A stretch of 64,000 bases of DNA from Roseivivax jejudonensis. Lineage in GTDB: Bacteria > Pseudomonadota > Alphaproteobacteria > Rhodobacterales > Rhodobacteraceae. A program made the position numbers and the translations under genes. Shown piece by piece: positions 7,606 through 17,328 of the stretch. Below the pieces are notes generated by a model that saw nothing but the letters and a program-made list of their open reading frames with translations, searched no databases and was not told the DNA's origin. The stretch's first letter is position 1. Each line of letters starts with the position of its first letter. The stretch lies in the NCBI RefSeq assembly GCF_900172265.1, contig NZ_FWFK01000002.1, positions 1-64,000 on the forward strand, read 5' to 3'.

Positions 7606-8064
7606 ATGGACCTTACGATAAACGGCTCCAGTCACACGGTTGACCTGCCAGATGACATGCCTTTGCTCTGGGCGCTGCGGGACGGTCTGAATATCACCAG
7701 CGTCAAATATGGCTGCGGCATTGCACAATGCGGGGCCTGCACTGTCCATATTGATGGTTTGGCGGTGCGGTCCTGTCAGGTGGCCTTGGCCGATGTCTGG
7801 GGTGAGATAACGACGATCGAAGGGCTGGGCACGCCAGACGTGCTGCATGCAGTGCAAGAGGCCTGGATCCAACACCAGGTGCCGCAATGCGGATACTGCC
7901 AATCGGGGCAGATCATGCAGGCCGCCGATCTCCTGGCGCGCAACCCTGAACCGACCGACGAAGATATCGACGCCGCAATGTCGGGCAACCTGTGCCGCTG
8001 CGGCACCTATCCGCGCATCCGCGCCGCCGTCCACGCTGCGGCCAGCGTGATGCGAGAGGCCTGA
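7606..8064 (+). CDS. iorA: isoquinoline 1-oxidoreductase-type 2Fe-2S subunit
   Basis: The 152-residue protein has two [2Fe-2S] domains in the order typical of the xanthine-oxidase family small subunit. A plant-type ferredoxin domain has Cys in [14 protein letters not shown] and RSCQ. An all-helical domain has Cys in [11 protein letters not shown] and [11 protein letters not shown]. It passes electrons from the molybdenum site to an acceptor. The length and the fused two-subunit organisation (no separate FAD subunit) match IorA of the isoquinoline/aldehyde oxidoreductase group. The next gene, the Mo subunit, follows after three bases. Confidence 0.85.
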   Translation: MDLTINGSSHTVDLPDDMPLLWALRDGLNITSVKYGCGIAQCGACTVHIDGLAVRSCQVALADVWGEITTIEGLGTPDVLHAVQEAWIQHQVPQCGYCQSGQIMQAADLLARNPEPTDEDIDAAMSGNLCRCGTYPRIRAAVHAAASVMREA

Positions 8065-8067
8065 GCC

Positions 8068-10311
8068 ATGGGTCGCGCCAGCACCATTGCCCGCCGTACT
8101 TTCCTGATCGGATCGGCCACGATTCTCGGCGGGGTCGCCTTCGGGGCTTACTTCGTCAGCCGCCCGACCTCCAACCCCTTGCTGAAGGGTCTGCCCGAAG
8201 GCCAGGCTGCCCTGACGCCCTTCGTCAAGATCACGCCGGACGGGATCACCCTGATCGTGCCGCGCGCCGATGTGGGCCAGGGCATCGCCTCGACCCAGGC
8301 CATGCTGATCGCCGAGGAACTGGATATCGACCCAAGCACTACGACGCTCGACCCCGGACAGCCACATCAGGCTTATTTCAACGCCGCCGTCGCCGCAGAT
8401 AGCCTTCCTTTTCCGGCCTGGAACCATGGTTTCGTCGCAAGCACGGTGCGCGACCTGATGGGACAGGTCGCGCGGCTGACCAGTTCGCAGTTCACCGGCG
8501 GATCGACGTCTGTCGCCGACCTGCACGAAACCCTTCGCCTTGCCGGCGCGACCGCCCGCGAGACTCTCAAGGCCGCCGCTGCGGCGCGCACGGGCGTGCC
8601 GAGGTCGCACCTGCGGACGGAGGACGGGCAAGTCGTGCTGCCTGACGGCACGCGCATTCCCTATACCGAGCTTTCGGCCGAGGCGGCGGCCATGGATACC
8701 GTACTGGATGTGACGCTACGCCCCGCCTCCGAATGGACGCGTTTGGGCAAGCCCTACCAACGGCTCGACATCGTCGCAAAATCGACCGGGACGCAAGGCT
8801 ACGGCATCGACGTGGTCCTGCCCGGCATGCTCCACGCCACCGTGCGCGCCAATCCGGGACGTGGCGGAACAATGGCGGGTTATGACGCCGAGACGGCCCT
8901 TTCCATGCAAGGGGTGCGGTCGGTCGTCGAGGTAAACGAAGGGCTGGCGGTTATCGCCGAAAACACCTGGTTCGCGTTTCAGGCGGCGCAGGCGCTCGAC
9001 GTCGAGTGGCTGCCCCCCGCCTATCCCGCCAGCTCCGCCGCAATGTGGCAGGTGCTGGCGGATGCCCGCACCGACGAGTTCCGCAACAGCCGCCTGCGCG
9101 ACGACGGCGATATCAAGGCGGCGTTGGACGGCGCCACAGTGATCGAGGCGGAATACCGATCGCCTTTCCTCGCCCACGCCGCGCTCGAGCCGCTCAGCGC
9201 CACGGTACTGGTCGAGGCGGATAGGGTGCAGATCTGGACCGCGACGCAGATTCCCGCCGTGGTGCGCGACGCGGCGGTCGCGCTGACCGGCCTGGTTCCT
9301 TCACAAGTCACCGTCCATGTCCTGCCCGCGGGTGGCAGCTTCGGCCGCAGGCTCGACCACGATTACGTGGTGCAGGCGATCCAGATCGCCGCCACCATGC
9401 CCGGCACGCCGATCAAGACCACCTGGAGCCGGGAAGAGGACATGACCCATGACTACCCCCGGCCGCTGCACATGGCCGTTGGCCGGGGCGCCGTGTCGGA
9501 TGGCCGCGTGCTGGCCTACGACCTCGACAGCGTCAGCCCATCGCTGATCTCGTCTTGGTTCGGGCGCATCGCAAGCATTCCGCCGGGGCCTGACACGGCG
9601 CTGGTCTGGGGTGCCTACGACCAACCGTATGCCATCCCCAACTATCGGGTGACGGGCTATGCTGCACCGCCGCTGGTGCCCGTTGGATCGTGGCGGTCGC
9701 CCGGTGCCTGCTCCAACAGCTTCTTCCACGAAAGTTTCCTGTCCGAATTGATCCATGCCGCCGGGTCCGACCCGCTGGAGGAACGACTGCGTCTGATAGC
9801 CGACGCCAACTCGCGCCTCGTGCTTGAAGCGGTCGGCGAGATGTCGAACTGGGCGGGCGTGGACATCGGGCCGGGGCGCGGGAGGGGCATCGCTTTCGCC
9901 CATACCCATGGCGTTCCGGTGGCCGAGGTCATCGACGTGACCGTGACCGAAAGGGGCATCCGCATAGACGAGGTCTGGATCGCCGCCGACTGCGGCACCG
10001 TCCTCGACCCCGTCAACGCCGAGGCACAATTGACTGGGGCCGCTATTTTCGGCCTTGGCCACGCGATGAATTGCGAGCTGACTTACGAGAACCATGCCGT
10101 GCAGCAGACCAACTTCCATGCCTTCGAGGGGATGCGCCTGCACCAGACGCCGCTGTTTCATACAAGGCTTCTGGAGCGCGCCGAACAGGTGCGCGGACTG
10201 GGCGAACCGGCCACCGCACCTGCGGCCCCGGCGCTTGCCGACGCGATCTTCGCCGCAACCGGCCAACGCCTGCGCGAGATGCCCTTCAACAAATCGGTGG
10301 ACTTCGCATGA
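8068..10311 (+). CDS. iorB: molybdopterin aldehyde/isoquinoline oxidoreductase large subunit
   Basis: The 747-residue protein starts with a twin-arginine-type leader (ARRTFLIGSATILGG), so the folded enzyme is probably exported. Two Mo-binding domains follow; PVGSWRSPGAC (about residue 535) and the late GLGEPATAPAAPA, with its conserved Glu, are characteristic of the IorB/xanthine dehydrogenase family, where the Glu takes part in hydroxylation next to the Mo. These enzymes hydroxylate N-heterocycles or oxidise aldehydes, using water as oxygen donor. The substrate here is not shown. The last codon overlaps the start of the cytochrome gene (ATGA), indicating coupled translation. Confidence 0.87.
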   Translation: MGRASTIARRTFLIGSATILGGVAFGAYFVSRPTSNPLLKGLPEGQAALTPFVKITPDGITLIVPRADVGQGIASTQAMLIAEELDIDPSTTTLDPGQPHQAYFNAAVAADSLPFPAWNHGFVASTVRDLMGQVARLTSSQFTGGSTSVADLHETLRLAGATARETLKAAAAARTGVPRSHLRTEDGQVVLPDGTRIPYTELSAEAAAMDTVLDVTLRPASEWTRLGKPYQRLDIVAKSTGTQGYGIDVVLPGMLHATVRANPGRGGTMAGYDAETALSMQGVRSVVEVNEGLAVIAENTWFAFQAAQALDVEWLPPAYPASSAAMWQVLADARTDEFRNSRLRDDGDIKAALDGATVIEAEYRSPFLAHAALEPLSATVLVEADRVQIWTATQIPAVVRDAAVALTGLVPSQVTVHVLPAGGSFGRRLDHDYVVQAIQIAATMPGTPIKTTWSREEDMTHDYPRPLHMAVGRGAVSDGRVLAYDLDSVSPSLISSWFGRIASIPPGPDTALVWGAYDQPYAIPNYRVTGYAAPPLVPVGSWRSPGACSNSFFHESFLSELIHAAGSDPLEERLRLIADANSRLVLEAVGEMSNWAGVDIGPGRGRGIAFAHTHGVPVAEVIDVTVTERGIRIDEVWIAADCGTVLDPVNAEAQLTGAAIFGLGHAMNCELTYENHAVQQTNFHAFEGMRLHQTPLFHTRLLERAEQVRGLGEPATAPAAPALADAIFAATGQRLREMPFNKSVDFA

Positions 10312-10946
10312 GACCGACTTTGCGCTTTCCCCTGATCGTCGCGACCAGTCTCGCGCTCGGAACCCTTGCCTTTGCCGAGTATGAACACAGCCTCGACCTG
10401 TCCGCGCTGCCGGAGGTCGGGACCGTCCCGACCAAGGACGGGCTGGCTGCCTGGGACAATATCCACACGGTGTTGTCGCACCCCCGCTGCCTCAACTGCC
10501 ATGTGGGGGCGGACAACGTTCCCCTCTGGGGCACGGCAGAGACTCCGGACCGCATCCACGGCATGGCGATCAACGCCGGTGAAAGCCGGATCGGGGCCGA
10601 GACGCTGTCGTGCAACGCGTGCCACCAGACCTCGACCCGGCCTAATACCACGCACCATGCCGCGCCGCATACCGGCATGGACTGGCGACTGGCGCCGGTC
10701 GAATTCCAATGGACCGACCGCAGCAGCGCCGAGATCTGCGCCCAGATGCGCGATCCGGCGCGTAATGGCGGACGCGACGCGGCCGGGCTGATCGACCACA
10801 TCCTGCACGATGCCGAGTTGATCGGTTTCATCACATGGAGCTTCGAGCCCGGCGCGGGCCGCGACCCGGCCCCCGGCAACTTGCAGGCGCATCTGGAGGA
10901 TATGGCGATCTGGACAGCCGCCGGGATGCCGTGCCCGGAGCAGTAA
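10308..10946 (+). CDS. periplasmic multi-haem c-type cytochrome of the oxidoreductase operon
   Basis: The 212-residue protein has a signal peptide (MRPTLRFPLIVATSLALGTL..) and two haem-binding motifs, CLNCH and CNACH, with possible axial Met/His further on. Its start ATG overlaps the stop of the Mo subunit, so the two are co-translated. The third gene of IorAB-like operons is usually a cytochrome which takes electrons from the 2Fe-2S subunit to the respiratory chain. That, together with the Tat leader on the Mo subunit, points to a periplasmic oxidation linked to respiration. Start chosen by the overlap and the signal peptide. Confidence 0.82.
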   Translation: MRPTLRFPLIVATSLALGTLAFAEYEHSLDLSALPEVGTVPTKDGLAAWDNIHTVLSHPRCLNCHVGADNVPLWGTAETPDRIHGMAINAGESRIGAETLSCNACHQTSTRPNTTHHAAPHTGMDWRLAPVEFQWTDRSSAEICAQMRDPARNGGRDAAGLIDHILHDAELIGFITWSFEPGAGRDPAPGNLQAHLEDMAIWTAAGMPCPEQ

Positions 10947-11043
10947 TGGCCACATCCGCGCTATCCCGGACGGCGCGCAACAACTTGAGCGCGCACGATA
11001 ATGCAGGATCATCCTGTCAAAGCCTATATGAAAGGCCCCATCC

Positions 11044-11328
11044 ATGAGCACGACCGAACACCCCCGAGGCGCGATGGCGCAGCTCGGCGAGGAGGCCACC
11101 TTAGCCAGCTTGCGGCAGTCGTTCGGCTTTTTCGAGAACTTCGAATGCGCTAGGGAATTTGTCGGTGACAAGAGCCATGCGCAGGAGTTTCGGTATCGCG
11201 TCGGCGATGCGGCCTTCAACGGCATGGACAGCATCCGCCTGGATGCCGCGGGCAAGGTGAGTGACCTTGTCGTCTTGGTTCGACCCGTGTCGGACATAAT
11301 GAAGCGCGGCGAAGAGGCCGCCCGATGA
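11044..11328 (+). CDS. short NTF2-like (SnoaL-fold) protein, probably N-terminally reduced
   Basis: The 94-residue product ends with GMDSIRLDAAGKVSDLVVLVRP, the usual last strands of NTF2-like/SnoaL small-molecule-binding proteins. Such proteins are normally 110-140 residues. Here the N-terminal helices are shortened or replaced by an unrelated-looking head (MSTTEHPRGAMAQLGEEATL). AAGG lies 8 bases before the ATG, and the stop overlaps the next start (ATGA), so it may still be translated. Function unknown. Confidence 0.6.
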   Translation: MSTTEHPRGAMAQLGEEATLASLRQSFGFFENFECAREFVGDKSHAQEFRYRVGDAAFNGMDSIRLDAAGKVSDLVVLVRPVSDIMKRGEEAAR

Positions 11329-11864
11329 TCCTCGGGCACGCGGCAACGACACTGGTTGCGAAACGCGCGGCCCCAGCCATGCCTTGGTGGCTTCTTTTCG
11401 TCAGCGCATTCCTTATCGACATCGCGATGTTCACCTTCGTGGCGCTTGGCATCGAAACCATGGAACCGACCGGTGCGGATGGGCCAACACTCGCCACCAA
11501 CGTGACCCAGATGACGTTCAGCCACGATCTTGTTCCCCAGATCGGCTGGACGTTGCTGGCCGGTGCGATCGCTTTCGCGGTGACGAGGCAGCGCATGTTC
11601 GCGCTGATCGCTATGGCATTGTCACTCGGCCACTGGCTGGGCGACCTCTTTGCCGGCTACGGACACCATGTGTTCGGACCGAATAGCCATCCGATCGGAA
11701 CCGACTGGTATCATTTGAATCTGCCGGCGGCGTTGGCATTCGAGGCCGCGCTTGGTGTCCTCTGCGTGTTTGTCTTTATACGCGGGCGATCCTTCTCGCC
11801 CGGCGCACGGCTGGGGCTCTACGGCCTGTTCGGTGTTTTTCCCTTCACTTTCCTCGTCATCTGA
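11325..11864 (+). CDS. multi-pass membrane protein, possibly DUF457/YdjM-like
   Basis: The 179-residue protein starts by ATGA overlap with the NTF2-like gene. It has about five hydrophobic segments and conserved-looking polar motifs at helix ends: MILGHA, SAFLIDIAMF, FSHDLVPQIGW and LGHWLGDLFAGYGHH. The spaced His/Asp pattern is like that of DUF457 membrane metal-dependent hydrolases (YdjM group), but this is only a resemblance. With its upstream partner it forms a two-gene unit between the oxidoreductase operon and a MATE exporter. Confidence 0.6.
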   Translation: MILGHAATTLVAKRAAPAMPWWLLFVSAFLIDIAMFTFVALGIETMEPTGADGPTLATNVTQMTFSHDLVPQIGWTLLAGAIAFAVTRQRMFALIAMALSLGHWLGDLFAGYGHHVFGPNSHPIGTDWYHLNLPAALAFEAALGVLCVFVFIRGRSFSPGARLGLYGLFGVFPFTFLVI

Positions 11865-11983
11865 CCTCAACTCCTGGATAGTTCAGCGCGTTTCGGCAAA
11901 CGACCCCATGCGCCGGAACCGGAGGTTCAGCCCTTCGTCGCAAGCGCGGGGCGGATCGATCAGAAACCAACCCCTGAGGCCCG

Positions 11984-13378
11984 ATGGCCGAAGCGCGCGC
12001 CGTTTTTCTCGAGGGCAACCTATTTCGCCACATCACGGTGATGGCGCTGACCTCTTCCGTCGGTTTGATGGCGGTCTTTGCGGTCGACTTCATCGACATG
12101 GTGTTCATCGCGATGCTGGGAAACGCGGAACTGGCCGCGGCGGTGGGCTATGCGGGTGCGATCCTGTTCTTCACCACCTCCTTTGGCATCGGCATGGCCA
12201 TCGCGGCGGGCGCGCTGGTGGCCCGCGCAATGGGACAGGGCGACGCGGAGTTGGCACGCGCGCAGGCCGCCGCGGCGCTGGTCTGGGGAGTCGTCTTCGG
12301 CACGGTTTTCGCGGCAGCGGTCTGGCTGAATCTTGCCTCGCTGGCGTCCCTCATGGGCGCCTCGGGAGAGACGCTCGACCTTGCCGTTCACTACCTCCAG
12401 ATCATCGTGCCCAGCCTGCCGTTCCTGATCGTCGGCATGGTGGGCGGCGCGATCCTGCGCGCGCATGGCGATGCGCGCCGCGCGATGATGGCAACGATCT
12501 GGGGCGCGCTGGTCAACGCGGTGCTCGACCCGATCCTGATCTTTGGCCTGGGGCTCGACCTGACGGGCGCGGCTCTGGCCAGCGTTGCGGCGCGGCTGGT
12601 GATCGCGGGAACCGCGCTGATCCCGATCTTTCGCCACCACGGCGGGCTGGTGCGACCCGGCATCCGCGAGATGTCGGTCGCATTCGTGCCCATCGTGACC
12701 ATCGCCGGCCCGGCGATCCTGACCCAACTTGCCACGCCGTTGGGACAGGCCATCGTGACGCGAGCCATGGCCAGCTTCGGCGAGGCGGCGGTGGCGGGCA
12801 TGGCCATCGTGGGCCGGATGACGCCGCTGGCCTTTGGCGTAATCTTCGCGCTGTCGGGCGCCATCGGGCCGGTGATCGGCCAGAACTTCGGAGCCGGTCG
12901 GATGGATCGGGTGCGGCAGGCCTGGCGCGACGGGCTGCTGTTTTGCGGGCTCTTCACGGTGGCGATGACCGCGATCCTCTTTGCCCTGCGCGGACCCATC
13001 ATCGCGCTGTTCGGGGCCGAGGCGGTGACGCGCGACCTTCTGGTGCTGTTCTGCGGCCCGCTGGCGCTGGCGTTCTTCTTCAACGGGGTGATCTTCGTCG
13101 CCAACGCCGCGTTCAACAACATGGGCCATCCCTTCCGCTCCACCTGGATCAACTGGGGGCGGCACACGCTGGGGACGGCGCCCCTCGTGCTGGCGGGCGG
13201 CGCAATGTTCGGCGCCGAGGGGGTGCTGATCGGGCAGGCAATGGGCGGCGTCATTTTTGCGGGACTCGCTGCGGTGATGGTCCAGCGAATGATGGATGGA
13301 CAGGCGGGGCCACGGGTAGCGGAAGAACCCTTCGACCGGCAGGCGCGGCTGATGAGCCTGACGCATCGTCGCAGGTGA
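11984..13378 (+). CDS. MATE-family multidrug/Na+ efflux transporter
   Basis: The 464-residue protein has 12 predicted transmembrane helices in two similar halves, as in MatE (PF01554) transporters. The first half has ..FVDFIDMVFIAMLGNAELAA.., the second ..LSGAIGPVIGQNFGAGRMDR.., a typical MATE signature. MATE proteins export cationic drugs and metabolites with Na+ or H+. It stands alone after a 119-bp gap. An IS5 remnant begins about 100 bp after its stop, and a broken LysR gene follows that remnant; that LysR may once have been its regulator. Confidence 0.88.
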   Translation: MAEARAVFLEGNLFRHITVMALTSSVGLMAVFAVDFIDMVFIAMLGNAELAAAVGYAGAILFFTTSFGIGMAIAAGALVARAMGQGDAELARAQAAAALVWGVVFGTVFAAAVWLNLASLASLMGASGETLDLAVHYLQIIVPSLPFLIVGMVGGAILRAHGDARRAMMATIWGALVNAVLDPILIFGLGLDLTGAALASVAARLVIAGTALIPIFRHHGGLVRPGIREMSVAFVPIVTIAGPAILTQLATPLGQAIVTRAMASFGEAAVAGMAIVGRMTPLAFGVIFALSGAIGPVIGQNFGAGRMDRVRQAWRDGLLFCGLFTVAMTAILFALRGPIIALFGAEAVTRDLLVLFCGPLALAFFFNGVIFVANAAFNNMGHPFRSTWINWGRHTLGTAPLVLAGGAMFGAEGVLIGQAMGGVIFAGLAAVMVQRMMDGQAGPRVAEEPFDRQARLMSLTHRRR

Positions 13379-13486
13379 TCAGCCAATGCGGTCGCTGCTT
13401 CACTGCGGACAGACCCCATGTGACCGTCCGAGATGGGTATGCCCGCGAAAAGAACCCAGCAAGTGCTGCAACGCAGGTCCTGGTAA

Positions 13487-14038
13487 TGGCGCAAGATCCA
13501 CCTCGGGATCGATGAGCAAACGCTGGAGGTTCGGGCCGTCGAGATCACGGGGAGCCACATTGGCGACGCGCCCATGCTGCCAGAGCTGCTCGCCCAGATC
13601 CCGGCCCATGAAGAGATAGGGTCCGTGACGGCCGACGGTGCTTACGACACCCGCAAGTGCCAGGAGGTGATTGCGGAGCGGGGCGCTCACGCCGTCATAC
13701 CGCCACGCCGGAACGCCAAGCCCTGGAAGCCCTCAAGCGCTGGCGCCGTCACCCGCAACGAGGCGCTGCGGGCCTCAAAATATCTTGGTCGAGCGCTCTG
13801 GAGACGATGGAGCGGATACCACCGCCGGAGCCGCGTCGAGACAAAGATGCATTGTGTGAAGCTGCTGGGTCAGGGCCTGATGGCTCGAGACTTCGACCGT
13901 CAGGTCGCGGAACTGCATGTCCGCATCGCTGTGCTCAATGGCTTCACTGCGCTCGGCATCCCGATGACAGAGGCCGTAGGATAAATCCGTCCGGGGAAAG
14001 CGGCATTCCGTCCACCGCCGGCTTTGCGCAACAGAGCC
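13487..14038 (+). mobile_element. IS5-family transposase remnant with right end
   Basis: From 13487 the frame reads WRKIHLGIDEQTLEVRAVEI.., then VTADGAYDTRKCQE (catalytic Asp region) and RRWSGYHRRSRVETKMHCVK (catalytic Glu region). It ends at TAA 13982-13984. An in-frame TAA (13484-13486) lies directly upstream and the N-terminal third is missing, so it is inactive. GCTTTGCGCAACAGAGCC (14021-14038) resembles the terminal repeat of IS5/IS903-type elements, placing the right edge next to the LysR remnant. It differs from the IS5 fragment at 190-541. Confidence 0.8.
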
Positions 14039-14224
14039 CTCTACGCCCTCTACGCGTCGCGCCGGAACCTGCCCGCCGCCACCCGTGCCTTCATCGATTT
14101 CGCCGCCGAGAAGATCGGGGAAAATGAGATGTTTCGGACGGGAAAAGGCCGATCCCGGACGGCGCGTGTGCCGGTTCCGGGGGGCTGCGAGTGTCGCACC
14201 CGGTCAGGTCCCGGGCGGCGTTGA
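14039..14224 (+). pseudogene. C-terminal fragment of a LysR-family regulator
   Basis: Immediately after the IS5 end the plus strand reads LYALYASRRNLPAATRAFID and FAAEKIGE, the typical end of the LysR effector domain (PLYALYPSRRHLP..FIDF). It continues to a stop at 14222-14224, overlapping the end of the convergent MocR gene. The N-terminal DNA-binding part is absent from the window. The gene was therefore truncated by the IS or by a deletion that followed. Confidence 0.7.
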
Positions 14225-15571
14225 CGTGATATAGGCCAGCAGTCCCAGGGCGTCATGCAGTTCGCTGCGCGAGATCTGTCCCCCGAGACAGACGCGCAGG
14301 CTTTCCGAGGGCTCGCCCGTCACGGTGAAGGCATCTGCCGGCATGATGCCCACGCCGGTGCCCGCCATGCGGCCGATCACGTCCGCACGGCTCAGGCCCT
14401 CGGGCAGTTCCATCCAGACGTTGAAGGCGTGGGGTTCGGACTCGTAGGTGGCGCCGGTCAGCACCTTGGCCGCGATCGCCTGTCGCGCCAGCGTTTCCTC
14501 GCGCACGAAGCGGCGGATGCGGTCGGCCGTACCGTCGGTGATCCAGCGGGTGGCGAGCGCCATCATTAGCGGCGAGGGCATCACCGAGATGGTCTTGAGC
14601 TGGTGGGCGAGGTCGCGCGCGGCGTGGCTGCTGGGCGCGACGGTGTAGGCGAGCCTTAGGCCCGCCCCGATGCACTTGGCGAGCCCGCCGATATGCCAGA
14701 CGAGGTCGGGGGCGAAGGCCGCCAGCGGCGCGGGCGGATGCGGAGGGATGAAGCCGTAGGCGTCGTCCTCGATCAGCGGCAGATGATGGGCGGTGATGAT
14801 CTCGGCGATGCGTTCGCGCCGCGCGGGCGTGATGGTCCGCGTCGTCGGGTTCTGCAGAGTCGGGTTGAGGTAGAGCGCCTTGGGGGCGTGGCGGTGGATG
14901 GCCTCCGACAGGGCGCCCGGACAGATCCCCTCGCGGTCGCCGGGCAGGCCGATCACGCGCAGGCCCAGCCGCCCGGCGATGGCGCGTAAGCCAGGATAGG
15001 TCACGTCCTCGCAGAGCAGGCAGTCGCCGGGCGCGGCGAGGCTCATGAGGATGGCCAGCATGGTGGGATGCGCCCCGGGCGTGACGGCGATCCGGTCGAG
15101 CGACGGCACGAGGCCGCGCAGCGACAGCCAGGTCGACGCGGCCTCCTTGTCGATCTGCCCGCCCGTCACCGACTGGTAGCGCAAGAGGTCGATCAGGTTC
15201 GACGACACCGCCTGCAGCCCGTCCTGCATCCGGGCCAGCAGGTTGGGGTCCTGCGGTTCCGGCGGCAGGTTCATGGTCAGGTCTACATCGGCGCGGCGCC
15301 GGGTCTCGCGCGCGTCGTCATGCGTCCGGTCGCGGGCGACGAAGGTGCCGCGGCCGACATGGCTCGTGACCAGCCCGCGCCGCTGTGCCTCGGCATAGCC
15401 TCGCGAGACGGTGGTGAAGTCTATGCCCAGCCGGTCGGCGAGACGGCGCTGCGGCGGCAGTCGGTCGCCGAGGCCCAAAACGCCGTCGGCGATGCCCTCC
15501 GCGATCGCGTCGGCCAGTTGAAGATAGCGGGCGGGGCCGTCGCGGCGCAGGGAGGGAGTCCAGGGATGCAT
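14204..15571 (-). CDS. MocR/GabR-type regulator (GntR DNA-binding domain fused to aminotransferase fold)
   Basis: The 455-residue protein has a winged-helix GntR domain (residues 1-75: [12 protein letters not shown].., [15 protein letters not shown]) followed by a fold-type I aminotransferase domain with its PLP-lysine region [17 protein letters not shown]. MocR proteins use PLP to sense an amine or amino acid rather than to catalyse. Start ATG at 15569-15571 gives the canonical [10 protein letters not shown] head. It is divergent from the Nit1C operon (15827 on) across a 255-bp AT-rich region, so it is the likely regulator of that operon. In the pseudomonad nit1C clusters the regulator NitA is instead a sigma-54 activator. 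Confidence 0.85.
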   Translation of the reverse strand: MHPWTPSLRRDGPARYLQLADAIAEGIADGVLGLGDRLPPQRRLADRLGIDFTTVSRGYAEAQRRGLVTSHVGRGTFVARDRTHDDARETRRRADVDLTMNLPPEPQDPNLLARMQDGLQAVSSNLIDLLRYQSVTGGQIDKEAASTWLSLRGLVPSLDRIAVTPGAHPTMLAILMSLAAPGDCLLCEDVTYPGLRAIAGRLGLRVIGLPGDREGICPGALSEAIHRHAPKALYLNPTLQNPTTRTITPARRERIAEIITAHHLPLIEDDAYGFIPPHPPAPLAAFAPDLVWHIGGLAKCIGAGLRLAYTVAPSSHAARDLAHQLKTISVMPSPLMMALATRWITDGTADRIRRFVREETLARQAIAAKVLTGATYESEPHAFNVWMELPEGLSRADVIGRMAGTGVGIMPADAFTVTGEPSESLRVCLGGQISRSELHDALGLLAYITSTPPGT

Positions 15572-15826
15572 GGCGACAGGATACCGGCGATTCCCGGAGA
15601 TTGAAGCGGTTTGTATGGATTTTTGCGGCCGGATCCTAGTGCAGACTTTTGCGCTGCGAAGTTCTGTGCCGTTTCGAGTCGAAATTCGGTTGAAAATCGG
15701 GCAGGCAGTAAATCTATCCCAAATAATTGTATGTATAATTGATTTGAATATTGATTGCAGTCTTTTCCGCTTCCACCGTCGGAGAACATCATGACACGGA
15801 AGTTGTCCAACACCCGGAGGAAGCGC

Positions 15827-16309
15827 ATGCCCGCAGTCACCATGGAAAAGCACAAGGACGGAGATTTCTTCGTCGATTACGAGGACAAGGTCTTCGAGGA
15901 CGTGAAGGCCGAAGAGGGCCAGAAGGCTCTCGTGACCTTCCATACCGTGGCCTTCGAGGGCTCCATCGGGCTCGTGAACATCCTCAACGCCATCCGCCTC
16001 AACCGCAAGGGGTTCGAGACCTCGATCCTGCTTTACGGCCCCGGCGTGACCCTGGGCATCCAGCGCGGGTTCCCGACGCTGGGCGACGCGGCCTTTCCGG
16101 GCCATCAGAACTTCGCCGACAACCTCAAGAAATTCATGTCCGAGGGCGGCAAGGTCTATGCCTGCCGGTTCGCGCTGCAAGCGCTTTACGGCCACGGCGA
16201 GCCGTCGCTCCTGGAGGGCATCATCCCCATCGCGCCGCAGGACGTGCTGGATCTGAAGCTGATCCATGTCCGCGACAACGCCGTGATCGTCGACACCTGG
16301 ACGGTCTGA
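15827..16309 (+). CDS. nitB: Nit1C cluster protein, MSMEG_0572/Sll0783 family nitrogen-starvation response protein
   Basis: The 160-residue protein begins [20 protein letters not shown], the characteristic head of the MSMEG_0572/Sll0783 family. These are soluble proteins of unknown function, found as the first structural gene of Nit1C clusters. Start chosen at ATG 15827 because GGAGG sits six bases upstream; two upstream in-frame starts (15755 TTG, 15791 ATG) have weaker context. Its upstream region is AT-rich and shared with the divergent MocR gene. The nitrilase gene follows after 49 bp. Confidence 0.85.
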   Translation: MPAVTMEKHKDGDFFVDYEDKVFEDVKAEEGQKALVTFHTVAFEGSIGLVNILNAIRLNRKGFETSILLYGPGVTLGIQRGFPTLGDAAFPGHQNFADNLKKFMSEGGKVYACRFALQALYGHGEPSLLEGIIPIAPQDVLDLKLIHVRDNAVIVDTWTV

Positions 16310-16358
16310 TCGCCCTTGCCGGGGCCGTCCTTGGTCCCGGCACCAAACCGGAGGTCCC

Positions 16359-17324
16359 ATGTCGCGCATCGTCAAAGCCGCCGCCGTGCAGATCGCTCCC
16401 GATCTGACCAGCCGCGAGGCGACCCTTGCCCGGGTTCTCGACGCCATCGACGAGGCCGCTGGCAACGGCGCGGACCTGATCGTCTTTCCGGAAACCTTCG
16501 TTCCCTACTACCCCTACTTCTCGTTCGTTCTGCCGCCCGTCCAGCAGGGCAGGCCGCATCTCGCGCTCTACGAAGAGGCCGTGACGGTCCCCTCGGACGA
16601 GACCCGCCGCGTGGCCGAACGCGCCGCGCATCACGGCGTCGTCGTGGTGCTGGGGGTGAACGAACGCGACCACGGCTCGCTCTACAACGCGCAACTGATC
16701 TTCGATGCCTGCGGCACGCTGCGGCTGAAACGGCGCAAGATCACGCCGACCTATCACGAGCGCATGGTCTGGGGGCAGGGCGACGGCGCCGGGTTGCAGG
16801 TGGTCGACACCCGCGTCGGGCGCCTGGGCGCTCTGGCCTGCTGGGAGCATTACAACCCGCTCGCCCGCTACGCGCTGATGACCCAGCACGAGGAGATCCA
16901 CGCGGCGCAGTTCCCCGGCAGTCTGGTCGGGCCGATCTTCGCCGAGCAGATCGAGGTGACGATGCGCCACCACGCGCTGGAATCGGGCTGCTTCGTAGTC
17001 AATGCGACCGGCTGGCTGACCGGGGAGCAGATCGCGAGCGTGACCCCCGACGAGGCCCTGCAGAACGGCCTGCGGGGTGGCTGCATGACCTGCATCATCA
17101 CCCCCGAGGGCCGCCACGCCGCGCCGCCGCTGACTGAGGGCGAGGGCATCCTCTACGCCGATCTCGACATGGGCCTCGTGACCAAGCGCAAGCGGATGAT
17201 GGATTCGGTCGGCCACTACTCCCGGCCCGAGCTTCTCTCGTTGCGCCACGACCCGACACCTGCCGCCAATCGGCGCGTCACCGCGCCCGAGACCCCGTTC
17301 CAATCGATCCCGCTGGAGGACTGA
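16359..17324 (+). CDS. nitC: Nit1C nitrilase (cyanide/nitrile hydrolase family)
   Basis: The 321-residue protein is a carbon-nitrogen hydrolase with the nitrilase triad: Glu45 ([14 protein letters not shown]), Lys127 ([14 protein letters not shown]) and Cys161 ([11 protein letters not shown]). The Glu and Cys contexts are those of the plant/bacterial nitrilase branch, and in this setting of the Nit6803/Nit1C subgroup. Members convert nitriles to acid and ammonia. In cyanide-assimilating pseudomonads this gene is needed for growth on cyanide as nitrogen source. It is the second gene of the operon; GGAGG at its 3' end serves the next gene. Confidence 0.9.
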   Translation: MSRIVKAAAVQIAPDLTSREATLARVLDAIDEAAGNGADLIVFPETFVPYYPYFSFVLPPVQQGRPHLALYEEAVTVPSDETRRVAERAAHHGVVVVLGVNERDHGSLYNAQLIFDACGTLRLKRRKITPTYHERMVWGQGDGAGLQVVDTRVGRLGALACWEHYNPLARYALMTQHEEIHAAQFPGSLVGPIFAEQIEVTMRHHALESGCFVVNATGWLTGEQIASVTPDEALQNGLRGGCMTCIITPEGRHAAPPLTEGEGILYADLDMGLVTKRKRMMDSVGHYSRPELLSLRHDPTPAANRRVTAPETPFQSIPLED

Positions 17325-17328
17325 TCCC

